Shown here piece by piece: positions 43,284-52,913 of a DNA stretch of 64,000 nucleotides; positions within the stretch are counted from its first letter, which is position 1; each line of letters starts with the position of its first letter. Source of the DNA: Lachnospiraceae bacterium UBA935 (GTDB lineage: Bacteria; Bacillota; Clostridia; Lachnospirales; Lachnospiraceae); assembly GCA_002293525.1 (NCBI GenBank), contig DBDJ01000013.1, positions 6,493 to 70,492 of the forward strand, written 5' to 3'. The position numbers and the translations under genes were made by a program. The notes beneath the pieces were generated by a model. That model ran no database searches, had not been told where the DNA came from, and worked only from the letters and a program-made list of their open reading frames with translations.

Positions 43284-44582
43284 CTATCTAAAGATATCAT
43301 TTTGGTACAGCAACCACAAATAGGGGTCTAATAAGCGATTCGTCCTGCTTTCTTTAGAAAGGTCATCAGAACCGCTCGAAACTCCAAAAACTTGAACATT
43401 TGAATACAAAGAAAGTGCCTGCAGCAGCGCATTACCGCCTTTTTGGCGGATCCAGTGTTTCATCGCGTCGCTGACTGCGTTTACTTCTTGAACTACAAAC
43501 TGATCTTTTTCAATGTGTGATGATTCCCGCTTCAATATATCAGGAAAATCTTCATCGTCATAAAACAAATCCATCTTAGGAAAAACAATCGCTAAATTGA
43601 CTTTCTTGAGAAATCTTTCGCCCTTAGGGTGGTTACTTCTGACAAAGTTGGTGTAAGTATTAAGCGGCTCCACAACTGCACCTTCAGAAATTCTACTATC
43701 CCCGTTTGACTTTAAGTGAATAACACGTGGGTGATCACCATTGTCTGGAAGGGTGATGGGATCAATCACTAAAAGGATGTTTTGTGAATTCCAAACGCAT
43801 CGAGTCGCTAATGTGTCATAATTTTTTTGAAAAGACTCACCTGATATATCATAGAATACGCTAATATATGAACGATTTCCTTTTCGGATATCAAACAGCA
43901 ACGGATCAAGAGAATTCCATGATGTACCTGAGATTTTTCCCTCGTGAAAAAACCTCTTAAGAATCGCATCCCTGATTTCTTGGGTTTTGTTGTCAAGGAA
44001 ATATGTACTGTCAATACCAGGCAGCGAATATTTGAGAATATAATCCATTAAGCGTGTTATATATTGCGTTTTGCCGGAGCTCGAATAACCCGTCATGCAG
44101 ACGCGGAACTCATTTTTGGCATTATATATTGCCTGCGGAAGCAGACGAATATTTTCATTCGTACCCTTATTGTTTTCCGCATTTACTTTACAGTTAGGAC
44201 AGATACGCTTGGACGTAATACTTTCGTTGCAGCAATAATATTGCTTTTTTACAACCCGACCTAAGCCGGCACTCTGGGCATCTGCTTCGCTGTATGCCCT
44301 TTTACACCGTCTGCAAAACAGCAACAAATCACCTTTATAGATTTCCCGCATGCAATAAGGGCAGACAAAATCAGGCCGCTTGGATGCTATATACTGCTTT
44401 AACAACGTATTATCTGAACTGTTTGCCGCCGGCTGCATCGGCATTGTTTCTGGAACTCCTGGCTCGGTTACACTAGGAATGGATGGCATTGTTATATCTT
44501 CGTCGTCTGTCAAGATATCCGACGGCTGCGGAATCGTCGCATATGCATCAGTCGGCAGGGGGGGCGGGGTTTCCCAAGGCAT
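43284..44582 (-). CDS. Zinc-ribbon GTPase of operon B
   Basis: A 432-residue protein. The first 70 residues are Pro-rich and disordered. Cysteines at about 74/77, 90/93, 117/118 and 128/131 form zinc ribbons. The GTPase domain has P-loop MTGYSSSGKTQY (163-174), switch-II VFYDISGESF with Ser replacing the usual Ala, and AIVFPKMDLFYD, where PKMD replaces NKxD. It is the counterpart of the operon A GTPase at 23359-24570, with the same GAP1 and FN3 neighbours. A strong AGGAGG precedes ATG 44582. Confidence 0.84.
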   Translation of the reverse strand: MPWETPPPLPTDAYATIPQPSDILTDDEDITMPSIPSVTEPGVPETMPMQPAANSSDNTLLKQYIASKRPDFVCPYCMREIYKGDLLLFCRRCKRAYSEADAQSAGLGRVVKKQYYCCNESITSKRICPNCKVNAENNKGTNENIRLLPQAIYNAKNEFRVCMTGYSSSGKTQYITRLMDYILKYSLPGIDSTYFLDNKTQEIRDAILKRFFHEGKISGTSWNSLDPLLFDIRKGNRSYISVFYDISGESFQKNYDTLATRCVWNSQNILLVIDPITLPDNGDHPRVIHLKSNGDSRISEGAVVEPLNTYTNFVRSNHPKGERFLKKVNLAIVFPKMDLFYDDEDFPDILKRESSHIEKDQFVVQEVNAVSDAMKHWIRQKGGNALLQALSLYSNVQVFGVSSGSDDLSKESRTNRLLDPYLWLLYQNDIFR

Positions 44583-44594
44583 GTAATAGTCCTC

Positions 44595-47384
44595 CTAATA
44601 TTTATAATTTATTGTAAAGTCATTGATAAACATATTGTTCACCGGAACCAGCCTTATGTCCGCCTCATTATTTACCGGCGCCGGCAGTTCCAGATCCACC
44701 TGGTACAAATAAACGGTCTTAGATGATGACACGCTATATCTATCCAAATCAAAAGCGGTGCTGCCAACCATTAAGCGGAGCCCAGGCAATTCGCTGTATC
44801 CTGAAAAGTCGTATCTGCCTAACTTAATCCGGATATTCCCTTTGAGACTGACACCTCTTATTCTTAGGTTGACCTGAGCCTGGATATCTTGCCTGAAATG
44901 TACCTCATAGCCCATCGGTTCCGTTTCTTTGCCGCTATTGAGCTTAAAGCGGCAAAAAATATAGCATCGCCCCACATAAGATTTTTCTAAGTTCTGAATC
45001 TTTATCATCGGCCGGTCTGTTCCGTTGTATCCCTTCATATTCCCGGCTCTATACTTGCCGTCATCAGGGAACTCCTTTGTTTTGCTAATTGAATAAGTAA
45101 AACCGCATACATTGGGGGGAAAAGATCCGTCAAAACTAAAGTAATGATTACCTTGCACATCCACGGTATGAGGCGCCTGAATGAGCTTGGGGTAAACTCC
45201 TGCAAAGACAGGAAATACTCCGCAACAAAGCCAGCCGTTAAAATTGCCGATCATGACTATTAATGTATGCTCGCTATTGGGCTTAACCTCAAAAGATACC
45301 GTGGCTTCTTCGCAGGAAACATCGGCAAGTTTACTGGTTTTTTCGGCAAGCTCGCGGTCACTGTACACTTTACCGGTCTCAGGCAAAAAACCTGGCCTTG
45401 TCAAGCCACAGATCATTACGTCATAACCGCTTTGGGTGGTATACCACGAAACATGGATGCTGTTGTGCTCCAAACGTATTTGCGGCTCTATTTCTTCTGG
45501 AAAAACAGATGCCATAAATGATATTATTTTACCTTTGCTTTCCCGATTATCAAAAAGTGCCGTTATCTTATATAAACATTGTTCGGGGACATATCTATCT
45601 ATTACAATTGAATTCGTTCCCCTGTAAACAAGCGTATTATTATCGCCGACTTTTCGCTTGACGCTTACTTCGTTTGCCCCTTTGGGCAATTTATATGAAA
45701 TCTCTACACCGTCCCTTAACTGCCGAAGCGAGAGCGCCGAAACATCGGGAAGGAACACCACGGCTTTAAGAGCACATTCAAGGGAATACGCGCTGCCACG
45801 CTCCGCAAAGACCGCATAATAAATCTTTCCCGTAACAGGAGATAAGTCCCTTGCATGCAGCTGTTCCGTCATAATATCAAATCCGCCATCCCCATCGAAA
45901 ACCGTATCAGGCGGACTTTCCTTTTTTCTTACCACCCGATATTTCACGCCAATATCTGCAGAGGCCTCCCATGAGAGCTGAATATACTCGTCATACGTAC
46001 TTACTGCCAGCCGAGCCGGCGGTTTCGGCGGGATTTTGCTTATGAGTTCCAAGGCGCCAGGATGGTCGATGGAGACAGCAAGAACCTTTTGGAGTTCTTC
46101 CGCAGTGCTGTTAGCCGCCGCAAAGATATGGTCAGCACTGTTCTGCGCGTTTATTATCCGGCGTTCGATATTTTGCAGAACATCGGACGGAAATTTCCTT
46201 TTGGCTTCCGTAAGCTTTCTAGACGCGGCATAAAAAGAACGTTGATTTATAAGTAATTCGATATCACCCAAAGCATTGTCACGGTCAGCTTTCAAGCGGT
46301 CAATTAATGCTTGTATCTTATTCAGCTCAGCCTGGCGGTCTGGCGCTGAGTTTTGTGCATAAGCAAAACACAACTCGGCTTGTTCGACACAGCCCTTTTC
46401 AACATAAGACTCTGCCTGCGACAAAGTTGCCGCAAATTGTATATAATCGCTCTCCCTTGCGCCGCAAATCGGACAAACATCCGCGATACGCGAGACCGGC
46501 GCGCCACATCCTGTTTTCTTACACTTCCGAAACAGAGGCTCTCCGCACGAACACTTCTCGTTAAAAGCTATCCTTTGAAAACGGTTGATTCTATTACACC
46601 TAACACAGATTACGCCAACTCCTATAATAGGTTCATAGGCACATCCGAACCGCCGATTATAAATCGCCCCCGCTTCTTCATATATGAAACCGGAACGCTT
46701 AATCAGCTCAATGGCTTTCTCAGCTACAAAAGGCGTTTCCAGCAAAGCCTTTGATTCCACAAAATCTTTTGCTTTCCCGGACGTTCTAAAAGGGAGCAAG
46801 GCCTTTTGTACAGCAAGGTATCTTTGATATTTTAACACATTATTGGTATCTACCGTATTTTCTTTGCCTAAGATCTCCCGTTGTGCTGCCAGACAGATAT
46901 TTTGAAAATACTTAATTACCGCGTGATTCACATCGAAATCACCGTCATCGCATTTTTTCAAATAGATGCGGACTGTATTATGCATAGATTGAAACCCGGC
47001 CGGAGAATCAAGCGAGTAGATGCTTGTAATACCAAGCACAGGCTGTAAACAATTTTTAACAACACAGAATAAGTCTTTAATAATTTCCGAACGTTGAAAA
47101 ATGTGTCCGTTTAAGTCAAAGCTCTCTTTAAGGGGTATACTCCCGCCTGCTTCTTCAATATCAAATTCTATTGTTTCCGGAAAGCGGAAACTCTTTATAG
47201 GTGTCACGCCAATGCCAGTGAGGGAAGCCTTTAATTTCCTTTCAATATTTGGATTTGATTTTCCACCCATCCGTGACGCCACTTGCCGGATAAGCGATTC
47301 CGGTATATCATGAACACCAAGATCACTTAGCAGCTTCGTCATATTATTGGCAACCGCCTGTTCTTTGCTTACTGTGTCAGCCAT
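44595..47384 (-). CDS. Zinc-ribbon/FN3-like adaptor of operon B
   Basis: A 929-residue soluble protein equivalent to the operon A adaptor. A helical N-terminal part of about 250 residues precedes zinc ribbons at about 260-306 (ICVRCNRINRF, CSCGEPLFRKCKKTGCG, CPICG). A coiled, TPR-like segment with QAELCFAYAQN and QRSFYAASRKLTEAKRKFP follows. Fibronectin-III-like modules begin near residue 450 (PPARLAVSTYDEYIQLSWE) and run to the C terminus. The N terminus differs from the operon A protein, so the J-like region is not clearly conserved. It lies between Hsp70 and GTPase genes, the same place as in operon A. Confidence 0.75.
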   Translation of the reverse strand: MADTVSKEQAVANNMTKLLSDLGVHDIPESLIRQVASRMGGKSNPNIERKLKASLTGIGVTPIKSFRFPETIEFDIEEAGGSIPLKESFDLNGHIFQRSEIIKDLFCVVKNCLQPVLGITSIYSLDSPAGFQSMHNTVRIYLKKCDDGDFDVNHAVIKYFQNICLAAQREILGKENTVDTNNVLKYQRYLAVQKALLPFRTSGKAKDFVESKALLETPFVAEKAIELIKRSGFIYEEAGAIYNRRFGCAYEPIIGVGVICVRCNRINRFQRIAFNEKCSCGEPLFRKCKKTGCGAPVSRIADVCPICGARESDYIQFAATLSQAESYVEKGCVEQAELCFAYAQNSAPDRQAELNKIQALIDRLKADRDNALGDIELLINQRSFYAASRKLTEAKRKFPSDVLQNIERRIINAQNSADHIFAAANSTAEELQKVLAVSIDHPGALELISKIPPKPPARLAVSTYDEYIQLSWEASADIGVKYRVVRKKESPPDTVFDGDGGFDIMTEQLHARDLSPVTGKIYYAVFAERGSAYSLECALKAVVFLPDVSALSLRQLRDGVEISYKLPKGANEVSVKRKVGDNNTLVYRGTNSIVIDRYVPEQCLYKITALFDNRESKGKIISFMASVFPEEIEPQIRLEHNSIHVSWYTTQSGYDVMICGLTRPGFLPETGKVYSDRELAEKTSKLADVSCEEATVSFEVKPNSEHTLIVMIGNFNGWLCCGVFPVFAGVYPKLIQAPHTVDVQGNHYFSFDGSFPPNVCGFTYSISKTKEFPDDGKYRAGNMKGYNGTDRPMIKIQNLEKSYVGRCYIFCRFKLNSGKETEPMGYEVHFRQDIQAQVNLRIRGVSLKGNIRIKLGRYDFSGYSELPGLRLMVGSTAFDLDRYSVSSSKTVYLYQVDLELPAPVNNEADIRLVPVNNMFINDFTINYKY

Positions 47385-47422
47385 CGCAAAACGCCTCCTT
47401 CATGGGAACACTACACAGATCC

Positions 47423-49672
47423 CTAATCCCAAGTATCCGCGATAATATTAAAACCTTGATTCTCGTACTGCTTCATTTCTATATTCGAAATGTAGGCATG
47501 GGACAGCAAAGGACAATGATGGGATTCGTGAGACAACCCGAACTTTACTTCAATATCGTTTTGATTTTGGTCTGCTTTGCTCCCTACCAGCACATCATCA
47601 ATATAAATATCATAATAACCGCCGTTCTTTACTGACATTTTTAATTTGAACCTTGAACCTACTGTAGCAACTTTAAGGCCGCCTAATATTATATCACCGC
47701 CATCTTGTGTCAGTTCGGCCGTAATAATGCCCAGCGTAACATTTACATTTCCGCCCGGATGTGGCTGTATGGCCGATGTATCTATGACACATTCTATCTC
47801 AAAATCATCCTTAGCACCTATCTTGTAAAAGACACCCTCATCCATCTCGCTAATGTTATATCCATGAAACTCTATCTCTTTCTCATTTGCTATTACATGG
47901 ACTGTGGGCTCGTTATATTCCGCGCCGCTTGGATGGAAGGGAATATTATCATAATGATCCCATTTTACGTTACTGAATGTCACTACTTTATATTTATGCG
48001 CCACTCCTTGATTGACAGCGCGTTGTATTCCCCCAAAAGCCGCGCCTTTGACAGATTGCTCTTTTTCGACGCCTTTTCCATACTTGGACATATCTTGTGG
48101 TACATTGTCTTTATGAATCGGCAAATCCACCTCGTCGTCCTCTTGTCTTGCCTGAACGCGGATCATCCCGTTTTTATCATAGCTATATTGAATCCGAACC
48201 AGGGTGCCTTCTTTTTCGCCGCCTTTGATATGGCGAATTCCGGAAACAATATACTTATACTGCGGCTTACAATCCAACGGCTTTTCGCTGTCCCCTTGCA
48301 GTACATAAATCTCAAGCTCGTTAGCTGAATGCCTAGACGTGTAAAATTTGAAATTACGGGCGGATTTACAAGGAGTGGTCGTTCCCGCCAAGATAATATG
48401 TTCATTGACATAACTCAGCCCATCTTCCGATACGGCGATTACCCCCATCGTATGCGTGGCTGTTTTATGCAGCAACACTTTTTCCAGAGACCCGGCTTCC
48501 ACTCTCATTGCCGGCTGAGGTATAACATTTTGGGGTCTTATTTTCTCTGTGTTTTTATCGAGTAACAATTCCATATCTTCAGGGCGGGTTTTTAATGTGC
48601 GTATAGCTGCCCCTACTGCAACTGCCGTTGCCGGATTGGCGTGAGTCAGCGGCGGTTTGCCAAATCTATCAGTCAAAAAGCTTCTCACGCAAGGCATGAG
48701 AGTGCTTCCGCCCACTAACAGTACATCGGAGATAGTATCGCGGGAAATGTCAAACTCTTGGAAGAGCTGGTCAATCAATATTCCGGTATCTTTTAGAATA
48801 TCGGCGCACTCCTGTTCAAAACTGCTTCTTGAGATATCGGCCGTAGTTTTTTGTCCGCAAATAACACCGGAAACACGAACGGTCTGAAGGTCGGAGAGCT
48901 TTTTCTTAATGCCTTCAATATCACCTCTTATGGCGATTATTTCGCTTTCTTCCATAGATTTGACATCAACATCCGCGGTTTTCGCAAGTTCCCGCAAGAT
49001 TATCCGCTGTAATGCTTCGTCAAAATCTTTTCCTCCTAAAAACTTTCTTCCCATTGTTCCGATAATGTGCATCGTAAGATTATCGTCCATTTCAACAACT
49101 GAAACGTCGAATGTCCCGCCGCCCAAATCATAAACCAAGATACGGGCACCGCTACGCCAGTGCCGCAAGCCATAGGCAAGCGCTGCCGCCGCCGGCTCCT
49201 CCAGCAATTCCTGAACACGCAGCCCGGCTGCCGCTGCCGCACGTAAGATACAGTCGCGCTCATTATCATAAAAATACGCCGGACAAGTTATTACTGCTTC
49301 GCTTATAGCGTCTCCAACCACAGTCTCGGCTTCTTCCTTAAGGTGCATCAATAGCATCGTCGATAATTCAACCGCCGTATAGCCACGTTCATACTGAGTG
49401 CCTTTCTCAGCGGTAAAGCACACCGAATCGCGGCTGTTTTCTTTTTCACCCATCATGCGCTTAAAGAAAACAGCGCAGTTGGGATTACCCGCTTCAAACA
49501 TCTCCTTCGCGTCTATCCCGGCATCATAAAGGCCATGCCGGAAATAGATAGCCGATGGGATGGTCTGTTCACCGTCTCTATTTTGTATAATAACCGGGAC
49601 TTTGCTCTTTGGATCAATCATCGCCAACGCGCAGTAGGTCGTCCCAAGGTCGATTCCTATTCGAAAAGACAT
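47423..49672 (-). CDS. Hsp70-family protein with C-terminal beta-sandwich-like domain
   Basis: A 749-residue chaperone. The ATPase domain is intact (GIDLGTTYCALAMID, VYDLGGGTFDVSVVE, LLVGGSTLMPCV). The substrate-binding part, from about residue 400, is divergent. From about residue 575 an extra 175-residue domain rich in beta strands follows (FYKIGAKDDFEIECVID, VNVTLGIITAELTQDGG, YYDIYIDDVLVGSKAD, SHAYISNIEM), with the look of a LamG/concanavalin-type carbohydrate- or protein-binding module. This fusion is absent from operon A. It lies directly after another Hsp70 gene, so operon B makes two different Hsp70s. Confidence 0.87.
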   Translation of the reverse strand: MSFRIGIDLGTTYCALAMIDPKSKVPVIIQNRDGEQTIPSAIYFRHGLYDAGIDAKEMFEAGNPNCAVFFKRMMGEKENSRDSVCFTAEKGTQYERGYTAVELSTMLLMHLKEEAETVVGDAISEAVITCPAYFYDNERDCILRAAAAAGLRVQELLEEPAAAALAYGLRHWRSGARILVYDLGGGTFDVSVVEMDDNLTMHIIGTMGRKFLGGKDFDEALQRIILRELAKTADVDVKSMEESEIIAIRGDIEGIKKKLSDLQTVRVSGVICGQKTTADISRSSFEQECADILKDTGILIDQLFQEFDISRDTISDVLLVGGSTLMPCVRSFLTDRFGKPPLTHANPATAVAVGAAIRTLKTRPEDMELLLDKNTEKIRPQNVIPQPAMRVEAGSLEKVLLHKTATHTMGVIAVSEDGLSYVNEHIILAGTTTPCKSARNFKFYTSRHSANELEIYVLQGDSEKPLDCKPQYKYIVSGIRHIKGGEKEGTLVRIQYSYDKNGMIRVQARQEDDEVDLPIHKDNVPQDMSKYGKGVEKEQSVKGAAFGGIQRAVNQGVAHKYKVVTFSNVKWDHYDNIPFHPSGAEYNEPTVHVIANEKEIEFHGYNISEMDEGVFYKIGAKDDFEIECVIDTSAIQPHPGGNVNVTLGIITAELTQDGGDIILGGLKVATVGSRFKLKMSVKNGGYYDIYIDDVLVGSKADQNQNDIEVKFGLSHESHHCPLLSHAYISNIEMKQYENQGFNIIADTWD

Positions 49673-49692
49673 TATGTACCCTCTTCCTTCAG

Positions 49693-51462
49693 TTAATCCA
49701 AGATGAAGACTTTCCTGCTTTGTGCCTCTTGCTCCGCCTGCAGCTCTTCTTTACTGAGCCTGTTCTTATTCTTAAAATCAAGTATCTTTTCTTCTTCGGT
49801 AGGAAGGTGTTTAACCTTCGCGAATATGCCGTCTTGACTGGCGGTAAGCGTAACTTTTATAGGGTCTTCTGCTTGAATTCTGTCATCGCTGAAGCCCAAT
49901 TCACCTAAATAGGTCAAGAGAACAGAACTATCGCATGCAATATACCTGTCATCAGGTGACGTCGCACTAGGATTGGGCTTTATTTCTATCAACTCTTCGC
50001 CGGAAACATTGCCGTAAAATGCGGCTTGAAAACCACCATCGCTCATACAGGTGAATTTATCGTCTTCAACCTCTCTGGGGAGCTGGTTGCCTTTAAAAAT
50101 CATATTATTGACTAAAGGTTTATCGTTGCTCCAAAACCGAACACCAACCGAATGAGAGGCAATTGAAACTACGTTTATCGGCATGGGACGCGCAATATCG
50201 CTGTACGGAATATCGGAAGCATTGTTGCTGGCATCGCTCGCTTCGCTATCCCAGTCCCCGTCGTCATCAGCATCTTCGGCATTAATGATATCATTGGCAT
50301 CCTGAATGATACCCCAGTCTTCTTCTGACTGCGACGGTATCGGTCTCGGCTGCGGGGAAAGATAGGCATCCATATTGTGCGCGTAAATGGCAGCACCATA
50401 CGCCACGGCAAGGTTGGGATTGTTAAGCCTTACCTTCTCTGCGCCGAATTTTCCGCGTACATACTCCTGCACCATAGGCATAAACGTAGAGCCGCCGACC
50501 AATAAAACAAGGTCGATATCCTCCTCTGAGAGATTCGCCTGCCGCAAGACATTATCTACTTTATTGCCTGTTTGATTAAGAAGATGCCGCGTTTCGTTCT
50601 CAAAATCCTTACGGGTAACAAGGATATCCGTTATCGCGATACCTTCGATTTTCAGCGAGATAGTCTTTTCCTCATTTTTACTAAGGGTCAGTTTAAGTGT
50701 ATTGGCCTTCTGCCAAAGCGTCTGACGGTCGTCAGGTTCTAACTCAGACATGCTCGCGGGGATATCCGGTTCTTTTTCATGAGCAAGTTTAAGCATATAT
50801 GACATCAGACTTCTGTCCCAATCGTCGCCGCCGAGCTGATGGTTTCCATCATCTGCAAGTGTGACTATTTCAGCCAGACCGTTATTCATACGATACTCAA
50901 TGATTACGGAGTCAAAAGTGCCGCCGCCCAAGTCATAAACTAAAATCCTTTGATTCTCGACCGGCTGGTTCGTACAGTAATAGATTGCCGCCGCCATAGG
51001 CTCGTTGATAACGCCAATAACGTTTATACCGGCAATAGTAGCTGCTTCTTTTGTCAGGTTTACTTTGTTGAAATCAAAATAAGCGGGAACCGTAATAACC
51101 GCATTCCGAATCTCATAAGCATTCTCATGCTCTTCTACATAAGTCTTGATCGCGCCGAGAACTTTGGCCTGGAACTTCACGGGAGTTTCATCTTGTGGAA
51201 CTCCGGCAGGCGGCGAGAAGGTTTCGCCGATAAATCTCTTAGCACTGCGAATAACTCTTTCCGGAGAGATTTCCGCGTCATCAAGAGCGGCTTCCCCTAC
51301 AACGATGTTCGTATCGCTCTCATAGCAAACAACAGAGGGAATATTAATCGCGTTATTCTTAGCTTGGTTGTGGATAATCTCGGGCTGACCGTTTTCGTTG
51401 ACATAAGCCGCGACACTAAAAGTTGTACCGAGGTCGATACCGACACTGATTGGATTAGGCAT
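49693..51462 (-). CDS. Hsp70-family chaperone of operon B
   Basis: A 589-residue DnaK-like protein. GIDLGTTFSVAAYVN, VYDLGGGTFDSVIIE and LLVGGSTFMPMV mark a complete ATPase domain. An acidic insertion (about residues 380-425, with AEDADDDGDWDSEASD) interrupts the link to the substrate-binding beta domain (SIASHSVGVRFWSNDKP). The helical lid is short or absent. The start is ATG 51462, with GTGAGG upstream, and it overlaps the GrpE-like stop by 8 bp (ATGCCTAA), the same coupling as in operon A. Confidence 0.93.
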   Translation of the reverse strand: MPNPISVGIDLGTTFSVAAYVNENGQPEIIHNQAKNNAINIPSVVCYESDTNIVVGEAALDDAEISPERVIRSAKRFIGETFSPPAGVPQDETPVKFQAKVLGAIKTYVEEHENAYEIRNAVITVPAYFDFNKVNLTKEAATIAGINVIGVINEPMAAAIYYCTNQPVENQRILVYDLGGGTFDSVIIEYRMNNGLAEIVTLADDGNHQLGGDDWDRSLMSYMLKLAHEKEPDIPASMSELEPDDRQTLWQKANTLKLTLSKNEEKTISLKIEGIAITDILVTRKDFENETRHLLNQTGNKVDNVLRQANLSEEDIDLVLLVGGSTFMPMVQEYVRGKFGAEKVRLNNPNLAVAYGAAIYAHNMDAYLSPQPRPIPSQSEEDWGIIQDANDIINAEDADDDGDWDSEASDASNNASDIPYSDIARPMPINVVSIASHSVGVRFWSNDKPLVNNMIFKGNQLPREVEDDKFTCMSDGGFQAAFYGNVSGEELIEIKPNPSATSPDDRYIACDSSVLLTYLGELGFSDDRIQAEDPIKVTLTASQDGIFAKVKHLPTEEEKILDFKNKNRLSKEELQAEQEAQSRKVFILD

Positions 51463-52051
51463 GGCTGATTTCCTCACTTTCCGGGTTGTAATCTTCTATA
51501 TGTTCTGATGCTGGCATAAATTTGTATATACTCACAAGTTCTTGAAGTATCGGTTCTCCATAAAAAATGAATCCGGGTTGAATACTTTCTACCACCATGC
51601 GGTCGTGTTCGGGAACGGTAGTCGGAATAAGGTGACGTTCGTGGGTTCTCATCATTTTTCGGTCAAATGCAGTCCCACCAATACTCTGAACAATCTGAAC
51701 ATCATTATCTTGAAGCAGTTCCTTAAGCTGCGACATAATATATTGCAAGAGAGCGACAGGGTTATTAACAGTTGCCATATCCTGATTATTCTCATTGTAT
51801 ATCGCTGCCACGGAGCGCAAGACATGAATCACCGACTGACGCAGCGCACCTCTGCGATAGTTTTCAAGCTCATCGTTCTGTCTTTGTATGATACCGTCAT
51901 ACATAATATGATGGAGCTTAATCAATTCCGCCATATCCTTTTTGTTCTCTTGTGCCACCGATTGAATGGTTTCAACTAGGTCAGTCACATCGGTTTTGGC
52001 ATAAACAGCCGGGTCAGGCGTACTGCCGGTCACTGCAGGATTTGGGTTCAT
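51455..52051 (-). CDS. GrpE-like nucleotide exchange factor of operon B
   Basis: A 198-residue protein. A coiled N-terminal half (VETIQSVAQENKKDMAELIK) leads to a C-terminal domain with IGGTAFDRKMMRTHERHLIP, PEHDRMVVESIQPGFIFYGE and LQELVSIYKF. The order of FD, a basic cluster, the T-x-x-P-E-x-D turn, PGF and a final V-x-x-Y-K matches GrpE. It overlaps both neighbours, by 4 bp with the upstream membrane protein and by 8 bp with Hsp70, so stoichiometry is probably controlled by coupling. It would serve as exchange factor for the adjoining Hsp70, and perhaps for the second one. Confidence 0.82.
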   Translation of the reverse strand: MNPNPAVTGSTPDPAVYAKTDVTDLVETIQSVAQENKKDMAELIKLHHIMYDGIIQRQNDELENYRRGALRQSVIHVLRSVAAIYNENNQDMATVNNPVALLQYIMSQLKELLQDNDVQIVQSIGGTAFDRKMMRTHERHLIPTTVPEHDRMVVESIQPGFIFYGEPILQELVSIYKFMPASEHIEDYNPESEEISHA

Positions 52052-52902
52052 ACTGAGTCCTCCTTAGATTTTTTATAAAAAAGGTTTGCATAGTTAGCAC
52101 CAAGATATTTTGTGGTCATAGGCAGAACACTTTTGCCGTCTACGCCCGCCGGGTACACTATTTCCGTTTTAAACTTAACATATTGCCGGGGCGGGAGTAG
52201 GCCTTTCAGCGTGACTGTGAAATGATTTAAATTATCCTTTTGCAAAGGATCTGGACAATCTTCCGGTTTATGCAATAAAACTCTGATTACCGGCTTACGG
52301 TAAATAATATCAGCAGGACAAACTGTGTCAACGTTGATACTGTCTACTATGATCAGTGTACCTTTAAAATAATAAGTTATAATAATTTTAAGCTTGGCCA
52401 AAACCCAAAACCAGAAAAACACCAACGGTTTCAAGATAGCTCGGCATAGGCGTTCAAAATAACTGACGGCTGTAAAAAACAAATAGAACGGTACCGAAAG
52501 AACCAAAATAAAATAGCGCCCTATATTTAAAAATGCCGGAATAATATTGGAAATAAGAATACGAATATTGTCCCGCAGAACTTCAATGTATAAATCGGAG
52601 CTTTCTCTGCTTCGGGGTGAATATAATTGTGCATAATTTATCTTTACGTTCCCTAGCAATACGCTCAGCCATAAGAACCAACTGTTCTTACTCTCAGCCC
52701 ACACAATGCCATCCCTTCGTGCAGACACATCGTAATGATACAAAAATCTGCTGCGAAACCCCGATAATTCTTCGACGCGGAATTGCAATGCCATCAAGGT
52801 ACATACGGCTGTTTCTACAATCACTATTGCAAATATAAACACTAAGACAACTTGAATGGCCTTAATTAATTCTGTGTTCATTAACGAAGATATATTTAAC
52901 AA
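52048..52902 (-). CDS. Membrane protein of operon B, unknown function
   Basis: A 284-residue protein with an N-terminal helix (IQVVLVFIFAIVIVETAVC), a cytoplasmic or extracytoplasmic loop of about 80 residues, two or three further helices (IGRYFILVLSVPFYLFFTAV, PLVFFWFWVLAKLKIIITYY) and a C-terminal soluble domain of about 100 residues with beta strands. No known family is apparent. The first codon, TTG 52902, has AGGTGA at good spacing; ATG 52881 is an alternative. It lies between the vWA surface protein and the GrpE-like gene and overlaps the latter by 4 bp, so it may relay a surface signal to the chaperone/GTPase core. Confidence 0.7.
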   Translation of the reverse strand: MLNISSLMNTELIKAIQVVLVFIFAIVIVETAVCTLMALQFRVEELSGFRSRFLYHYDVSARRDGIVWAESKNSWFLWLSVLLGNVKINYAQLYSPRSRESSDLYIEVLRDNIRILISNIIPAFLNIGRYFILVLSVPFYLFFTAVSYFERLCRAILKPLVFFWFWVLAKLKIIITYYFKGTLIIVDSINVDTVCPADIIYRKPVIRVLLHKPEDCPDPLQKDNLNHFTVTLKGLLPPRQYVKFKTEIVYPAGVDGKSVLPMTTKYLGANYANLFYKKSKEDSV

Positions 52903-52913
52903 TATAAATCACC

